A stretch of 64,000 nucleotides of DNA from Chloroflexi bacterium CFX4. GTDB lineage: Bacteria > Chloroflexota > Anaerolineae > Aggregatilineales > UBA2796. The notes under the pieces are model-generated. The model ran no database searches, was not told the origin of the DNA, and saw only the letters and a list, made by a program, of their open reading frames with translations. Below, in pieces: positions 16,940-24,968 of this stretch. Position 1 is the first letter of the stretch, and each line of letters starts with the position of its first letter. A program made the translations under genes and the position numbers. The stretch lies in NCBI GenBank assembly GCA_021404685.1, contig QWHC01000007.1, positions 124,001-188,000 of the forward strand. The letters are read 5' to 3'.

Positions 16940-17458
16940 TCATTCCAAATCGCCTTCACCCTCAATGTATTCAAGCGGTGCAGGTTGCGGCGCGCCACGC
17001 CGCCGTGGACGCGGTGCGGACTCTGCGACCTGCACAGTGGCGCAATACGGGCAGAGCGTCCATGCCAACTCTAAGAGTTGGTTGCACTGCACACACGGTT
17101 TCCGCAGGCGCGTATGGCAGTATGGGCAGACTTGCCAGTCCGTCTGAGAAGGCCTGCCGCAGCCGGGACACATTGGTTTTTCCTCAATGCCCTGCAAGAG
17201 CGCTTCTTCTTCAAGCGAGCGCTCATAGGCTTCTGCCAATGTCTCGCGTGGGCGCAGCATCAGGTAGACCAGCAGCCCAAAGACATTGAGCAGTGCCACC
17301 AAGAGCGTTGCCGCGCCGTGCGCTAGACCATCCCGCGAGCGCGCCCGAATGTCGCGCCACGTCCAGAGCGCCATGCCTGCCCACAAAGCGGTCACCGCCG
17401 CACCAAGCGCCGTTGCCAGAAAGAGTAGGAAGCCGCTGACTGTATCTTCTAGGAACAT
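16940..17458 (-). CDS. Membrane protein with double zinc ribbon
   Basis: A 172-residue protein with two N-terminal membrane helices (about residues 8-32 and 45-68), a short charged helix and a cytoplasmic double zinc ribbon of four CxxC knuckles (CPGC, CPYC, CVQC, CPYC) at about residues 96-140, then an acidic Pro/Arg-rich tail. Double zinc ribbons of this type usually mediate protein contacts. It is last in a three-gene minus-strand operon, 12 nt after the secreted-protein gene. The specific function is unknown. Confidence 0.8.
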   Translation of the reverse strand: MFLEDTVSGFLLFLATALGAAVTALWAGMALWTWRDIRARSRDGLAHGAATLLVALLNVFGLLVYLMLRPRETLAEAYERSLEEEALLQGIEEKPMCPGCGRPSQTDWQVCPYCHTRLRKPCVQCNQLLELAWTLCPYCATVQVAESAPRPRRRGAPQPAPLEYIEGEGDLE

Positions 17459-17470
17459 CGCTTATGCCTG

Positions 17471-18550
17471 CTATTGTGGGCGCAAAAAGCCGAGATCGCG
17501 CTCTTGCACCAAAGTCACCCATGCCACGTCGCTTTCGGCGGGCATGTTTGCGCTGACCATCAACACAGGCACACCGTTGATTTGCTGCACATCAGTGCTG
17601 AATTGCCAGCCTTCAAAGAGTGGGCGTTCAGGCTGCTCAGGGCTGACATAGCTGCCCAAGCGCGCCACCAACACACCGCCAGCTTGCGCGGCTGTGTTGG
17701 CATCGGCGTAGACAAGGGCGATGGTCACGGCGCGGGTTGTGCCGCTGCGATAGTAGGCAATGCCGCCTGCCTGATAGGCTGCTAAGCCATTTGGCGCGCT
17801 TGGCGTGTTGCCGATCAGGTTGGCAGCAGCGTAAGCACCATCAAACAGCACTGCGGAAATTAAGGCACCGCGGGCGTCAAGGGCAGCACTTAGGGCGCCG
17901 TAAATGGGATCGTCGGCAAGGCTGGGCGTTGGTGAGAGGGCAGGCGCCAGCGCAGCGGTCGAGGCAGCGGCGATGATCCGATTGGCTGAGAGGGCGAGCC
18001 GATTCAGCTTGTCGGCGGCAAGGTTGCCAATGCTGCCGCCCGGCGAACTGTTATCGTTGCCGATGGCAAAAATGGTGTTGCCGTTCAGGTCTTGCGTCTG
18101 ATAGCCAAGCCGCTGCAAGGACTCTGTAATGCTTGCCACATCAAAGTTGCCCTCAAGGATCGCCACCTGATCAGGCGAACGCCCAACAGTTAGCTCTTGT
18201 TCGATGGCAAAGCTGTTGATGCCGAAGGTTGCCAGCCATTCCGGCGCACGCGCCAAGCCGCTGTAGTCTGAATAGTAGACCAGCCGTCCAATCTCCGAGA
18301 GGTAGGTCGCCCGCTGAGTGAGTGGCAGGCGATCTACATCTTCGCGGCTGCTCACCGTCGCGCTTAGGGTGCGTTCCAATGCGCCAAGCGAACCGAACCA
18401 AATTATCGTGCGCGCCGCCGTTGTACTGGGTGTTTGGCGCAGCAGGCGGCTTAGTCCGCCACTTTGCGCGTGGATAGGCACGCTCAGCGCGCTGAGCGCA
18501 GTACACAGCACGCCGATCAGCATTAAGAAAACACCACGTCTCATCATCAT
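17471..18550 (-). CDS. Secreted protein of unknown function
   Basis: A 359-residue exported protein. Residues 1-28 form a signal peptide with cleavage likely after IHAQ. The mature part is an alpha/beta domain without cysteines or a recognised catalytic motif. Segments such as PDQVAILEGNFDVASITESL and the later residue-rich Ala/Gly stretches recall uncharacterised exported proteins that score ligand- or metal-bound beta-sheets, but I cannot name a family. GAGG sits 5 nt before the first of three consecutive ATG codons. It is the middle gene of the LysM-lamin-tail operon, 20 nt after the LysM gene. Confidence 0.75.
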   Translation of the reverse strand: MMMRRGVFLMLIGVLCTALSALSVPIHAQSGGLSRLLRQTPSTTAARTIIWFGSLGALERTLSATVSSREDVDRLPLTQRATYLSEIGRLVYYSDYSGLARAPEWLATFGINSFAIEQELTVGRSPDQVAILEGNFDVASITESLQRLGYQTQDLNGNTIFAIGNDNSSPGGSIGNLAADKLNRLALSANRIIAAASTAALAPALSPTPSLADDPIYGALSAALDARGALISAVLFDGAYAAANLIGNTPSAPNGLAAYQAGGIAYYRSGTTRAVTIALVYADANTAAQAGGVLVARLGSYVSPEQPERPLFEGWQFSTDVQQINGVPVLMVSANMPAESDVAWVTLVQERDLGFLRPQ

Positions 18551-18570
18551 GGTTGCCTCACATCATCATC

Positions 18571-19539
18571 CTAAGGAGTCGGCGTCGGCACGAGTGCTTC
18601 AAGCGGTGTGCCTGCCGGCGGCGCACCTTCGCGCAGGCTGTAACGCGCCTGCAAATTGCCGTTGGCGTCTAAAATCACCGCCACTTGGGAAGGATCATCC
18701 CAAATGGCGCGTGGCAAGCCCCAGAAAAGCGCCAAAGGCGTGGAGTCGCCGCCGCGTGTGTAGATGACGACGCGCCGCCCTTCAAACATCTGGTAATCGG
18801 GGAAGGTGTAGGTGTTACCCTTGCCATCGCTGAGCGTCCAACCACCAATTTCCACCAAGCTACCGCTGATGTTGCGAATCTCAATGCCTTCTTGGGTAAT
18901 ATCGCCGGCGCTGATGATCTGTGTGATCTCGATCTTGAGCTGATCGGCGGCAAGGGTTGGCACGGCGGTAGAGGTAGAGGGTGGTGTTGCCGTCTGCGTG
19001 GGCGTGGCAAGTGGTGTTGGGGTGTTAGTTGCCAAGCCGCAGCCGCCGACAGGGATCACCAAGACCTGCCCGATTTGCAGGCGCGTTAGGTCTGCCTCGC
19101 GCAGGTTGTTGGCACGCATCAGGTCGGCAAGCGAGACACCAAAGCGCTGTGCGATCACGCTGGCAACATCGCCCGCCACAATGGTGTAGGTTGGGCAAGC
19201 GTTTGGATCATCGGGCGCGGCGGTCTCAAGGTTGGGCGGTAGCAGGGCAGGATCAAGCGGCGGCGCGCCCTCGCCGCTGAAGGTTGCCTGCGGCGTGCCT
19301 TCGCCGGGCGTAGGCTGAATGGCGATACCACTCGGCAACGTGGCAGTCACCACAACGTAGACAACAGGCGGTGTATAGTTCGGGTCAGGCGTGGCGGTGA
19401 TCACCACTTGCAGCATACTGCGGACGGGCGTGGGCGTGAGGCTGCCACGTGCCTCGTTGACGAGGATCACGCCCAGCATCACAATGAAGGTTACCAGCAC
19501 ATTCAGGGCAAGGAAACCCAACAGCGCACGGCGGTTCAC
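18571..19539 (-). CDS. LysM and lamin-tail domain membrane-anchored protein
   Basis: A 322-residue surface protein. After a short basic N-terminus, one hydrophobic helix (residues about 6-27) anchors or exports it. A Pro/Thr-rich spacer leads to a LysM domain at about residues 115-165 (YTIVAGDVASVIAQRFGVSL, ending QIGQVLVIPVGG), which should bind peptidoglycan or other glycans. A second Thr/Pro linker is followed by a lamin-tail (LTD) beta-sandwich at about residues 200-300 (EIRNISGSLVEIGGWTLSDG). The GTG at 19539 has GGGAG 5 nt upstream and gives a compact N-terminus. It is the first gene of a three-gene operon with the secreted and zinc-ribbon proteins. Confidence 0.88.
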   Translation of the reverse strand: MNRRALLGFLALNVLVTFIVMLGVILVNEARGSLTPTPVRSMLQVVITATPDPNYTPPVVYVVVTATLPSGIAIQPTPGEGTPQATFSGEGAPPLDPALLPPNLETAAPDDPNACPTYTIVAGDVASVIAQRFGVSLADLMRANNLREADLTRLQIGQVLVIPVGGCGLATNTPTPLATPTQTATPPSTSTAVPTLAADQLKIEITQIISAGDITQEGIEIRNISGSLVEIGGWTLSDGKGNTYTFPDYQMFEGRRVVIYTRGGDSTPLALFWGLPRAIWDDPSQVAVILDANGNLQARYSLREGAPPAGTPLEALVPTPTP

Positions 19540-19695
19540 AACTACTCCCACCTTCTCGCAGCACAACGATCTAGCCCGCAATTGTAGCGCCACCCAACCC
19601 ACAAGGCAACCGAACGGTGGGAAAGCGTCGGGAAAACCCCTAATTTAGAGGGGCAGGCGCAGCCTTGTGCTGTGCGCTTGCACCTAATCCGTCGC

Positions 19696-20361
19696 TCACC
19701 CCTCTGAGTTGAACACACCGCGCTCACCCGTCAACATGGCGATGACGCGCTGCCAACTGGTTGCTTCCGCTTCACTGAGTGGCTCGCTGCTGTGTTCTGC
19801 CTGATAGTTGCGTTGGAACGCTTCTAGGTCAGCTTGTAGGCGTCCCCACATTGCTTTTTGATCAGCCAACAGGCGCGCCGCTTGTCCCGCTGATAAGTGC
19901 GGCAAAATCATGCGAAGGTGCGGCAAACAAACACCCTGTGAAGCACGCCACGCCGCGCTGAAGGCTGGCTCATCAAGGTAGCGCGGAAAGACTTCAAGGC
20001 ACGCCGCCTCAGAGTCGCGTAGCTGTTGGCAAGCAGGGCAGCCGCAGCGCGGCGCAAGCCGATCTGCCTGTTTGCGCGGAGCGCCGTTGGGTGCGTCGGT
20101 TAGGTGCTGCACTTCCCGCAGCGCGGAACGAAACAACACCGCCGTGCTGAGCGCACCACCCATGATCTCGGTAAGCTGCCAACTGTGCCTATTGCATAAG
20201 CCGCGTCCATCGCGGAAGGCACGGTGTGTCTCAGGGTCGGTGCTGAACTCGTAGAGCAGCGCATCGAGGTAACGGTGGACAGCACGCAGTGCAAGGCGGC
20301 AGACTGGGCAGCCGTCTGCTGCAAACGCCTCAATCAGATCGTGGTAGGCAAAGGGTCGCAT
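19696..20361 (-). CDS. Cys/His-rich protein, DUF6062-like
   Basis: A 221-residue cytoplasmic helical protein with two similar metal-site-like blocks. The first has CPVC (residues 18-21) and LCNRHSW (about 55-61). The second has CGCPACQ (about 106-112) and CLPHL (about 144-148). The spacing suggests two Cys3-His type sites, perhaps for zinc or iron-sulfur. I associate this pattern with the uncharacterised DUF6062 family common in Chloroflexota, from memory. A TATACT box ends 7 nt before the ATG, so the message may be leaderless. Function unknown. Confidence 0.75.
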   Translation of the reverse strand: MRPFAYHDLIEAFAADGCPVCRLALRAVHRYLDALLYEFSTDPETHRAFRDGRGLCNRHSWQLTEIMGGALSTAVLFRSALREVQHLTDAPNGAPRKQADRLAPRCGCPACQQLRDSEAACLEVFPRYLDEPAFSAAWRASQGVCLPHLRMILPHLSAGQAARLLADQKAMWGRLQADLEAFQRNYQAEHSSEPLSEAEATSWQRVIAMLTGERGVFNSEG

Positions 20362-20368
20362 AGCATTC

Positions 20369-20374
20369 AGTATA
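20369..20374 (-). promoter_or_regulatory. -10 box for a possibly leaderless transcript
   Basis: TATACT on the minus strand ends 7 nt before the ATG at 20361. Transcription would then begin at or within a base or two of the start codon. The -35 region is poor (CGGGCA at 17-nt spacing). Confidence 0.4.
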
Positions 20375-20417
20375 CCGTAAGTTGCCGCGCCTGCCCGAAC
20401 AAGCTACACTGTGCGCC

Positions 20418-21959
20418 ATGCGTGCCTTAACTGCCTTTCTGCTGCTTGCCTTTGGGCTGTGCCTGCTGCCGCAGGGCGCTGCTGCCCAATCGGTAAATTT
20501 AACGCCGCTACGCTCAGTGCGCGGCAGCCTGCTGAGCGCCGAGTCTGAGGCGCTGTGGGCATTCAATGCTCGGCTTGGAATGCCAATTGCAGCGCAGGTG
20601 CAGGCAGTCAGTGGCAATTTGCTGCCCACACTTGAACTCTACACAGCAGAAGGTGATCTGCTGGCACGCGGTGCGCTGAGCAGCTATGCCACCGTGACAC
20701 TGCAAAATATGCGTGCGCCGCGTGAAGGGCGCTATATCTTGCGCGTGGCAGCCCGTGAAGGCGCGGGCGATTACCGCCTAACCCTGCTGAACGGCTATGC
20801 CACACTGCTGCTAAACGATACGATGGACGGGCGTACCGTCTTTCGGACGTGGCTAGAGCCGCGCCGCCGCGTTGCGCTGAACGAAGGGCGCTTGTTGGCA
20901 CAGGTCGCCATCAACAACGGCAGTGCCTACACCACCGCCACGCAGCTTGATCCACTGCGCGATTTCTACCTACAAACCGATCTCCGCATTCAGAGCGCGG
21001 GCGCGTGGCAGGCTGCCTTGCTGCTGCGTGCCAGCGAGCCGAACGAGCGTTTGCAGGGCTATGCGCTTGCCCTGAATCACTTGCGTCAATGGCGTTTGGT
21101 TGCCTTTCGGGCAGGTGTGGGTGAACCGCTGCGTGATTGGCAGCCGCTTGGTGTGGCGCTGCCTGCTGTTGGCACGACGTTCACAGTGGCGGTGCTGCTG
21201 GAGGGCGAACGCTTCACCTTTTGGGTGAATGGTGCGGAGATTGCTACCTTTAGCGATGCCACCTTCAACGACGCGGGACAGGTTGGCATTTGGATCGGTG
21301 GCGCTGCGCTGCCTGAGAATTTCGTCAGCACACTGTGGGACAATGTGATCATCACGGTGCCTGCCGCGCCAGCCAGCCCTACACCGATTTTGCCACCTGA
21401 GCGCCTGCCTAACTGGAATGGCAGCACTGCCCAAATCACGGCGGCACTGGCAGAAGCGCGCTTAACAGCAGGGCAAGGTGTTGGTGTGCTGCGCCTGCCA
21501 GAGGCATTTGTGACGAACAACACCACAGGCGGTATTTTGTATACGCCGCTGGCACGCGGTGAGGTGTTCAGCGACCTGATCTTTAGCGCGGATGTAGTCT
21601 GGGAGAGCGATAACGACGCCTTCGCCTGCGCCGTTGGCTTCGGCGCGACGGAAGGCGTTGCTTACAGCCTCGTCTATTTCGATCAGCGCGGCGGCGTGGG
21701 CGTGCGGCAGGAAGGCAGCGGCGCGCTGCTCAACTTCTACGATCTGCGCGAGGCAGCAAACCGACAAAGCGGCGCCACTAATCGCCTGACTGTGATCGCC
21801 GTGGGCAACGGTGTGATCGTTTACCTCAACGGCGATCTGGTGGTGCATCAGGCGTTGGTGCAGCGCAGCGGCAGCCTGTATATTGCCGCCTTCAACTACG
21901 AGCGCGCCTCTAGCCTGTGCCGCTTCCGCGATGTGTGGCTGCGCCGCCTGTCGCCCTAG
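20418..21959 (+). CDS. Secreted protein with two jelly-roll (LamG/DUF1080-like) domains
   Basis: A 513-residue exported protein. A signal peptide covers residues 1-24 (cleavage near GAAAQ). Residues about 40-130 resemble a pre-peptidase C-terminal beta-sandwich (LYTAEGDLLARG, GRYILRVAAREGAGDYRLTL). Two concanavalin-like jelly rolls follow at about 150-310 (FYLQTDLRI, FTFWVNGAEIATFSD, AGQVGIWIGG) and about 335-513 (VIVYLNGDLVVHQ). The 3-keto-disaccharide-hydrolase fold is the closest match, and binding of a sugar or surface polymer is the likely role. No catalytic residues are evident. ATG at 20418 is chosen so that the signal peptide is N-terminal. The stop overlaps the convergent oxidoreductase gene by 4 nt. 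Confidence 0.8.
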   Translation: MRALTAFLLLAFGLCLLPQGAAAQSVNLTPLRSVRGSLLSAESEALWAFNARLGMPIAAQVQAVSGNLLPTLELYTAEGDLLARGALSSYATVTLQNMRAPREGRYILRVAAREGAGDYRLTLLNGYATLLLNDTMDGRTVFRTWLEPRRRVALNEGRLLAQVAINNGSAYTTATQLDPLRDFYLQTDLRIQSAGAWQAALLLRASEPNERLQGYALALNHLRQWRLVAFRAGVGEPLRDWQPLGVALPAVGTTFTVAVLLEGERFTFWVNGAEIATFSDATFNDAGQVGIWIGGAALPENFVSTLWDNVIITVPAAPASPTPILPPERLPNWNGSTAQITAALAEARLTAGQGVGVLRLPEAFVTNNTTGGILYTPLARGEVFSDLIFSADVVWESDNDAFACAVGFGATEGVAYSLVYFDQRGGVGVRQEGSGALLNFYDLREAANRQSGATNRLTVIAVGNGVIVYLNGDLVVHQALVQRSGSLYIAAFNYERASSLCRFRDVWLRRLSP

Positions 21960-23980
21960 CTTTCCTTCGGCGTCAGGCGCTCCGCGATGATCTCTGCCAC
22001 ATCTTTGATCTGCATCTCACCGCCGAGTTCGCCGTGTGCGTCGCTGAACATCCGCATACAGAACGGGCAGCCCACAGCGAGCGTGCTTGCGCCTGTCGCC
22101 TGTGCCTCTTGGAAGCGCGTCAGGTTGACTCGCGCTGTGCCGTGTTCTTCCTCCTTCCAGAACTGCGCGCCGCCAGCCCCACAGCAGAAGGACTGCTGAC
22201 GGTTGCGCGCCATCTCGACCAAACCTACACCTGCGCCTTGTGTCAATGCGGTGCGCGGCGCCTCGATGATGCCGTTGTGCCGTCCCAGATAGCATGGATC
22301 GTGGAAGGTGACGTTAGGCTGCCGATTTGGATGCGCGCTGGCGGGCAGTTTGCCCGCGGCGATCAGTTCTTCGATCAGCTCCGTATGGTGGATGACTGTG
22401 TAGTTGCCGCCAAACTGCTGATATTCTTTGCCGATGTTGTGCAGGCAGTGCGGGCAAGTTGCCACGATGCGCTTGGGCGCAACGGCGTTCAGCGTTTCCA
22501 CATTTGCCTTTGCCATCTCTGCATAGAGGAATTCGTTGCCGGCGCGCCGTGCCGTATCACCTGTACAGGACTCTTGTTCGCCCAGCACCGCAAAATTGAC
22601 GCCAGCAGCGCGCAATATCTGGACGAAGGCACGCGCTGTTTGCTGTGCGCGTGGCTCGTAGCTTGCCGCGCAACCGACCCAGTAGAGAATCTCGAAATCG
22701 GGATTGCTCTCGACAGTTGGCACCTCTAAGCCTTCTGCCCACTTCAGGCGGCTCTCGCTGAGCTGCCAAGGATTGCCCTGCCGCTCCATGCCGTTGAAGG
22801 CACCTTTTAGCTCAGCAGGGAAATTTGCCTGCACCAACACCTGATCGCGGCGGATGTAGAGGATATCTAGCATTGGTTCGTTGCCGACCGGGCAAATATC
22901 CACGCACGCGCCGCACGCCGTACACGCCCATAACGCCGATTCGCTGAGCGCCGTCCCCATCAGCGGCGCAGCCGATTCCGCGCCGTTGGCAAGCGCTGCC
23001 ATGCGTTCCTTCACCAAAAAGCGCTTGTTAATCTCGTAAGCGGAAGGCGAGAGTTCTTTGCCCGTCACATAAGCAGGGCAAACATCTTGGCAGCGGTTGC
23101 ACATAATGCACGCAAAGGCATCCATCAAGTGCGTCTGCGGCAGATGCTCCAGCTTGCCAACGCCGAATTGTTCCCGCGTCTCGTCTTCAAAATCTTCCGG
23201 CGCTAATTCGCCAAGCGAGGTACGCTGCGGCTTAGTCAGGTAATTTAGCGGCGCCATGAACAGGTGTGCGTGCTTGCTATAGGGAAAATAGGGCAGGAAC
23301 AGCAAAACGCCGCCTAGCGCCAGCCACCAAAAGGCGTGATCAAGGAACAGGAGCAGCTCAGGACTCATGCCCGACCATACCGCCGCCACGGCAGAGGCAA
23401 ACGGCTGCGGCTGCACGCCTTCGCCCATTGCCACCTGCACCGATTGCCCTAAGAAGCGTGCGCCAACATGCGCCAAGATGAACACACCTACAATCAGCGA
23501 GTCGCGCCGAATGTGACCCTTCGCCACGTTCGGATGCACAAGCACGTTTTCGCGGAAGGTGAGCGCCTTATCGCTGAACACAAAGCGCCGCAGCAGGAAA
23601 TACGCCACGCCGATCAGCACGGCAAGGCTCAGCACATCGCCCAGCAGGCGGTAGGTTGCGGCGAGGATGCCCTCTTTGCCCAAGAACTTGAAGCCAAAGA
23701 AGCCTTCCAGCACATCGCCAAAATTCACCAAGAAATAGAAGGTGAAGCCCCACACCACGCCCAAATGCAGCCAACTGACCAAGCGGCGCGTTTTGAGGGT
23801 AGTCTGCTGTGAGAGGTAGATACGCAAGGCGCGTAAGGCACGCTGTGGCAAGCGCTCTAGGTGGAGTTTATCGCCGCCGCGCCGCACCACCAGCCACATA
23901 TGGCGAAAGCCGCGCAGGGCAAAGGCAACCGATGCCGCCGCCAGCAAGAGAAAAACGATCTTTTCAAGTGTGCTAAGCAT
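21956..23980 (-). CDS. Membrane iron-sulfur oxidoreductase, EtfD/heterodisulfide-reductase-like
   Basis: A 674-residue electron-transfer protein. The N-terminal about 260 residues hold five or six membrane helices with a NarI-like pattern of His residues. A two-cluster ferredoxin domain follows (CIMCNRCQDVCP near residue 290, CTACGACVDICP near 352). The C-terminal half has two cysteine-rich CCG domains (VGCAAS, CTGD, CPHC, CYLGRHNG, CCGAGG), as in HdrD/GlpC/LutA. The same order is found in mycobacterial EtfD, which passes electrons from electron-transfer flavoprotein to menaquinone during fatty acid oxidation, so a quinone-linked role is likely. No etf genes are adjacent. ATG at 23980 has GAGG 8 nt upstream. 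Confidence 0.9.
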   Translation of the reverse strand: MLSTLEKIVFLLLAAASVAFALRGFRHMWLVVRRGGDKLHLERLPQRALRALRIYLSQQTTLKTRRLVSWLHLGVVWGFTFYFLVNFGDVLEGFFGFKFLGKEGILAATYRLLGDVLSLAVLIGVAYFLLRRFVFSDKALTFRENVLVHPNVAKGHIRRDSLIVGVFILAHVGARFLGQSVQVAMGEGVQPQPFASAVAAVWSGMSPELLLFLDHAFWWLALGGVLLFLPYFPYSKHAHLFMAPLNYLTKPQRTSLGELAPEDFEDETREQFGVGKLEHLPQTHLMDAFACIMCNRCQDVCPAYVTGKELSPSAYEINKRFLVKERMAALANGAESAAPLMGTALSESALWACTACGACVDICPVGNEPMLDILYIRRDQVLVQANFPAELKGAFNGMERQGNPWQLSESRLKWAEGLEVPTVESNPDFEILYWVGCAASYEPRAQQTARAFVQILRAAGVNFAVLGEQESCTGDTARRAGNEFLYAEMAKANVETLNAVAPKRIVATCPHCLHNIGKEYQQFGGNYTVIHHTELIEELIAAGKLPASAHPNRQPNVTFHDPCYLGRHNGIIEAPRTALTQGAGVGLVEMARNRQQSFCCGAGGAQFWKEEEHGTARVNLTRFQEAQATGASTLAVGCPFCMRMFSDAHGELGGEMQIKDVAEIIAERLTPKES

Positions 23981-24272
23981 AGCTATGTCCTCAAAAGTAT
24001 TCTTTTGCACAATGCCGCCAAGTGTAGCGTAGATTCGGCGAATGTGCTTTTCCGTGTGGATGGGAGTAGTGAGACGTGCAAAAAGACAATTGCAGGCAGA
24101 TGGGTTGAATCCATCCGCCATGCCGACCTGAGCGTATGGGAGGCTTGCCCGACTTATAAACCATCATCACAAATTTCTGGCACATCCTCGCCATTTTCAA
24201 GTGGCTTGCCTTCGTGGTATGCTTATAGGGTAGGCTGCTTAATCCAAGCGGCTGTGGCGTAGGAGGCATGTT

Positions 24273-24944
24273 TTGAACACAGAAGACTTTATCCGCCGCC
24301 GTCCGGTTTACCTGCTGCTGGATACCTCTGGTTCGATGCGCGGCGCACCGATTCAGGCGGTGCAGCAGGGCGTCACCATGATTCACCAAGAACTGATGAA
24401 TAATCCGCACGCGATTGAGACGGTTTATCTAAGTGTAATCACCTTTGCTGATAACGCACAGCAGATTGTGCGCCTGTGTTCGGTGGAGGAGTTCAAGCCG
24501 CCAACCTTGCGCGCCGAAGGCAGCACTGCGCTTGGCGCGGCGATCACGCTGCTAGGGCAGGCATTCGAGCGCGAGTTGATCCCAAACAGCGAAGGGCGCA
24601 AAGGCGATTACCGCCCCCTGATCTTCCTGCTGACCGATGGCGCGCCCACCGATGATTGGCGTCCGCCGATCACGAACTTCAAGGCGCAGCGCGGCAGCAA
24701 GATCGGCGCATTTGTGGCGTTGGGCTGCGGCACTAACGTCAACACCGCCATCTTGAAGGAAATCACGAACGATGTACTTTACATGAAAGATACCAGCCCT
24801 GATGCGCTTAAACAGTTCTTTCGGTGGGTATCCTCCAGCATTCAAAAGACCAGCCAGCGCATTGAGGCACGCCCTGATGAAGGCGCGCTAGAGGCAATGC
24901 CGCTGCCGCCGGTCATGAAGTGGGATCGCAGTACGACTAGTTAA
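24273..24944 (+). CDS. TerY-like von Willebrand factor A domain protein
   Basis: A 223-residue VWA protein. The MIDAS metal site is intact: DTSGSM (residues 17-22), the Thr in GSTALG, and Asp in LLTDGAPTDDW. The sequence RPVYLLLDTSGSMRG and the later FVALGCGTNVNTAILKEIT are typical of TerY, the VWA component of tellurite-resistance-linked stress and signalling systems. Translation starts at TTG (24273), preceded at 6 nt by a perfect AGGAGG; an ATG 5 nt upstream is out of frame and stops at once. The next gene, 24 nt downstream, is a PP2C phosphatase, so the two form the VWA and phosphatase parts of a TerY-P module. Confidence 0.9.
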   Translation: MNTEDFIRRRPVYLLLDTSGSMRGAPIQAVQQGVTMIHQELMNNPHAIETVYLSVITFADNAQQIVRLCSVEEFKPPTLRAEGSTALGAAITLLGQAFERELIPNSEGRKGDYRPLIFLLTDGAPTDDWRPPITNFKAQRGSKIGAFVALGCGTNVNTAILKEITNDVLYMKDTSPDALKQFFRWVSSSIQKTSQRIEARPDEGALEAMPLPPVMKWDRSTTS

Positions 24945-24968
24945 GCGAAGCGTATACCAACCAATCCT

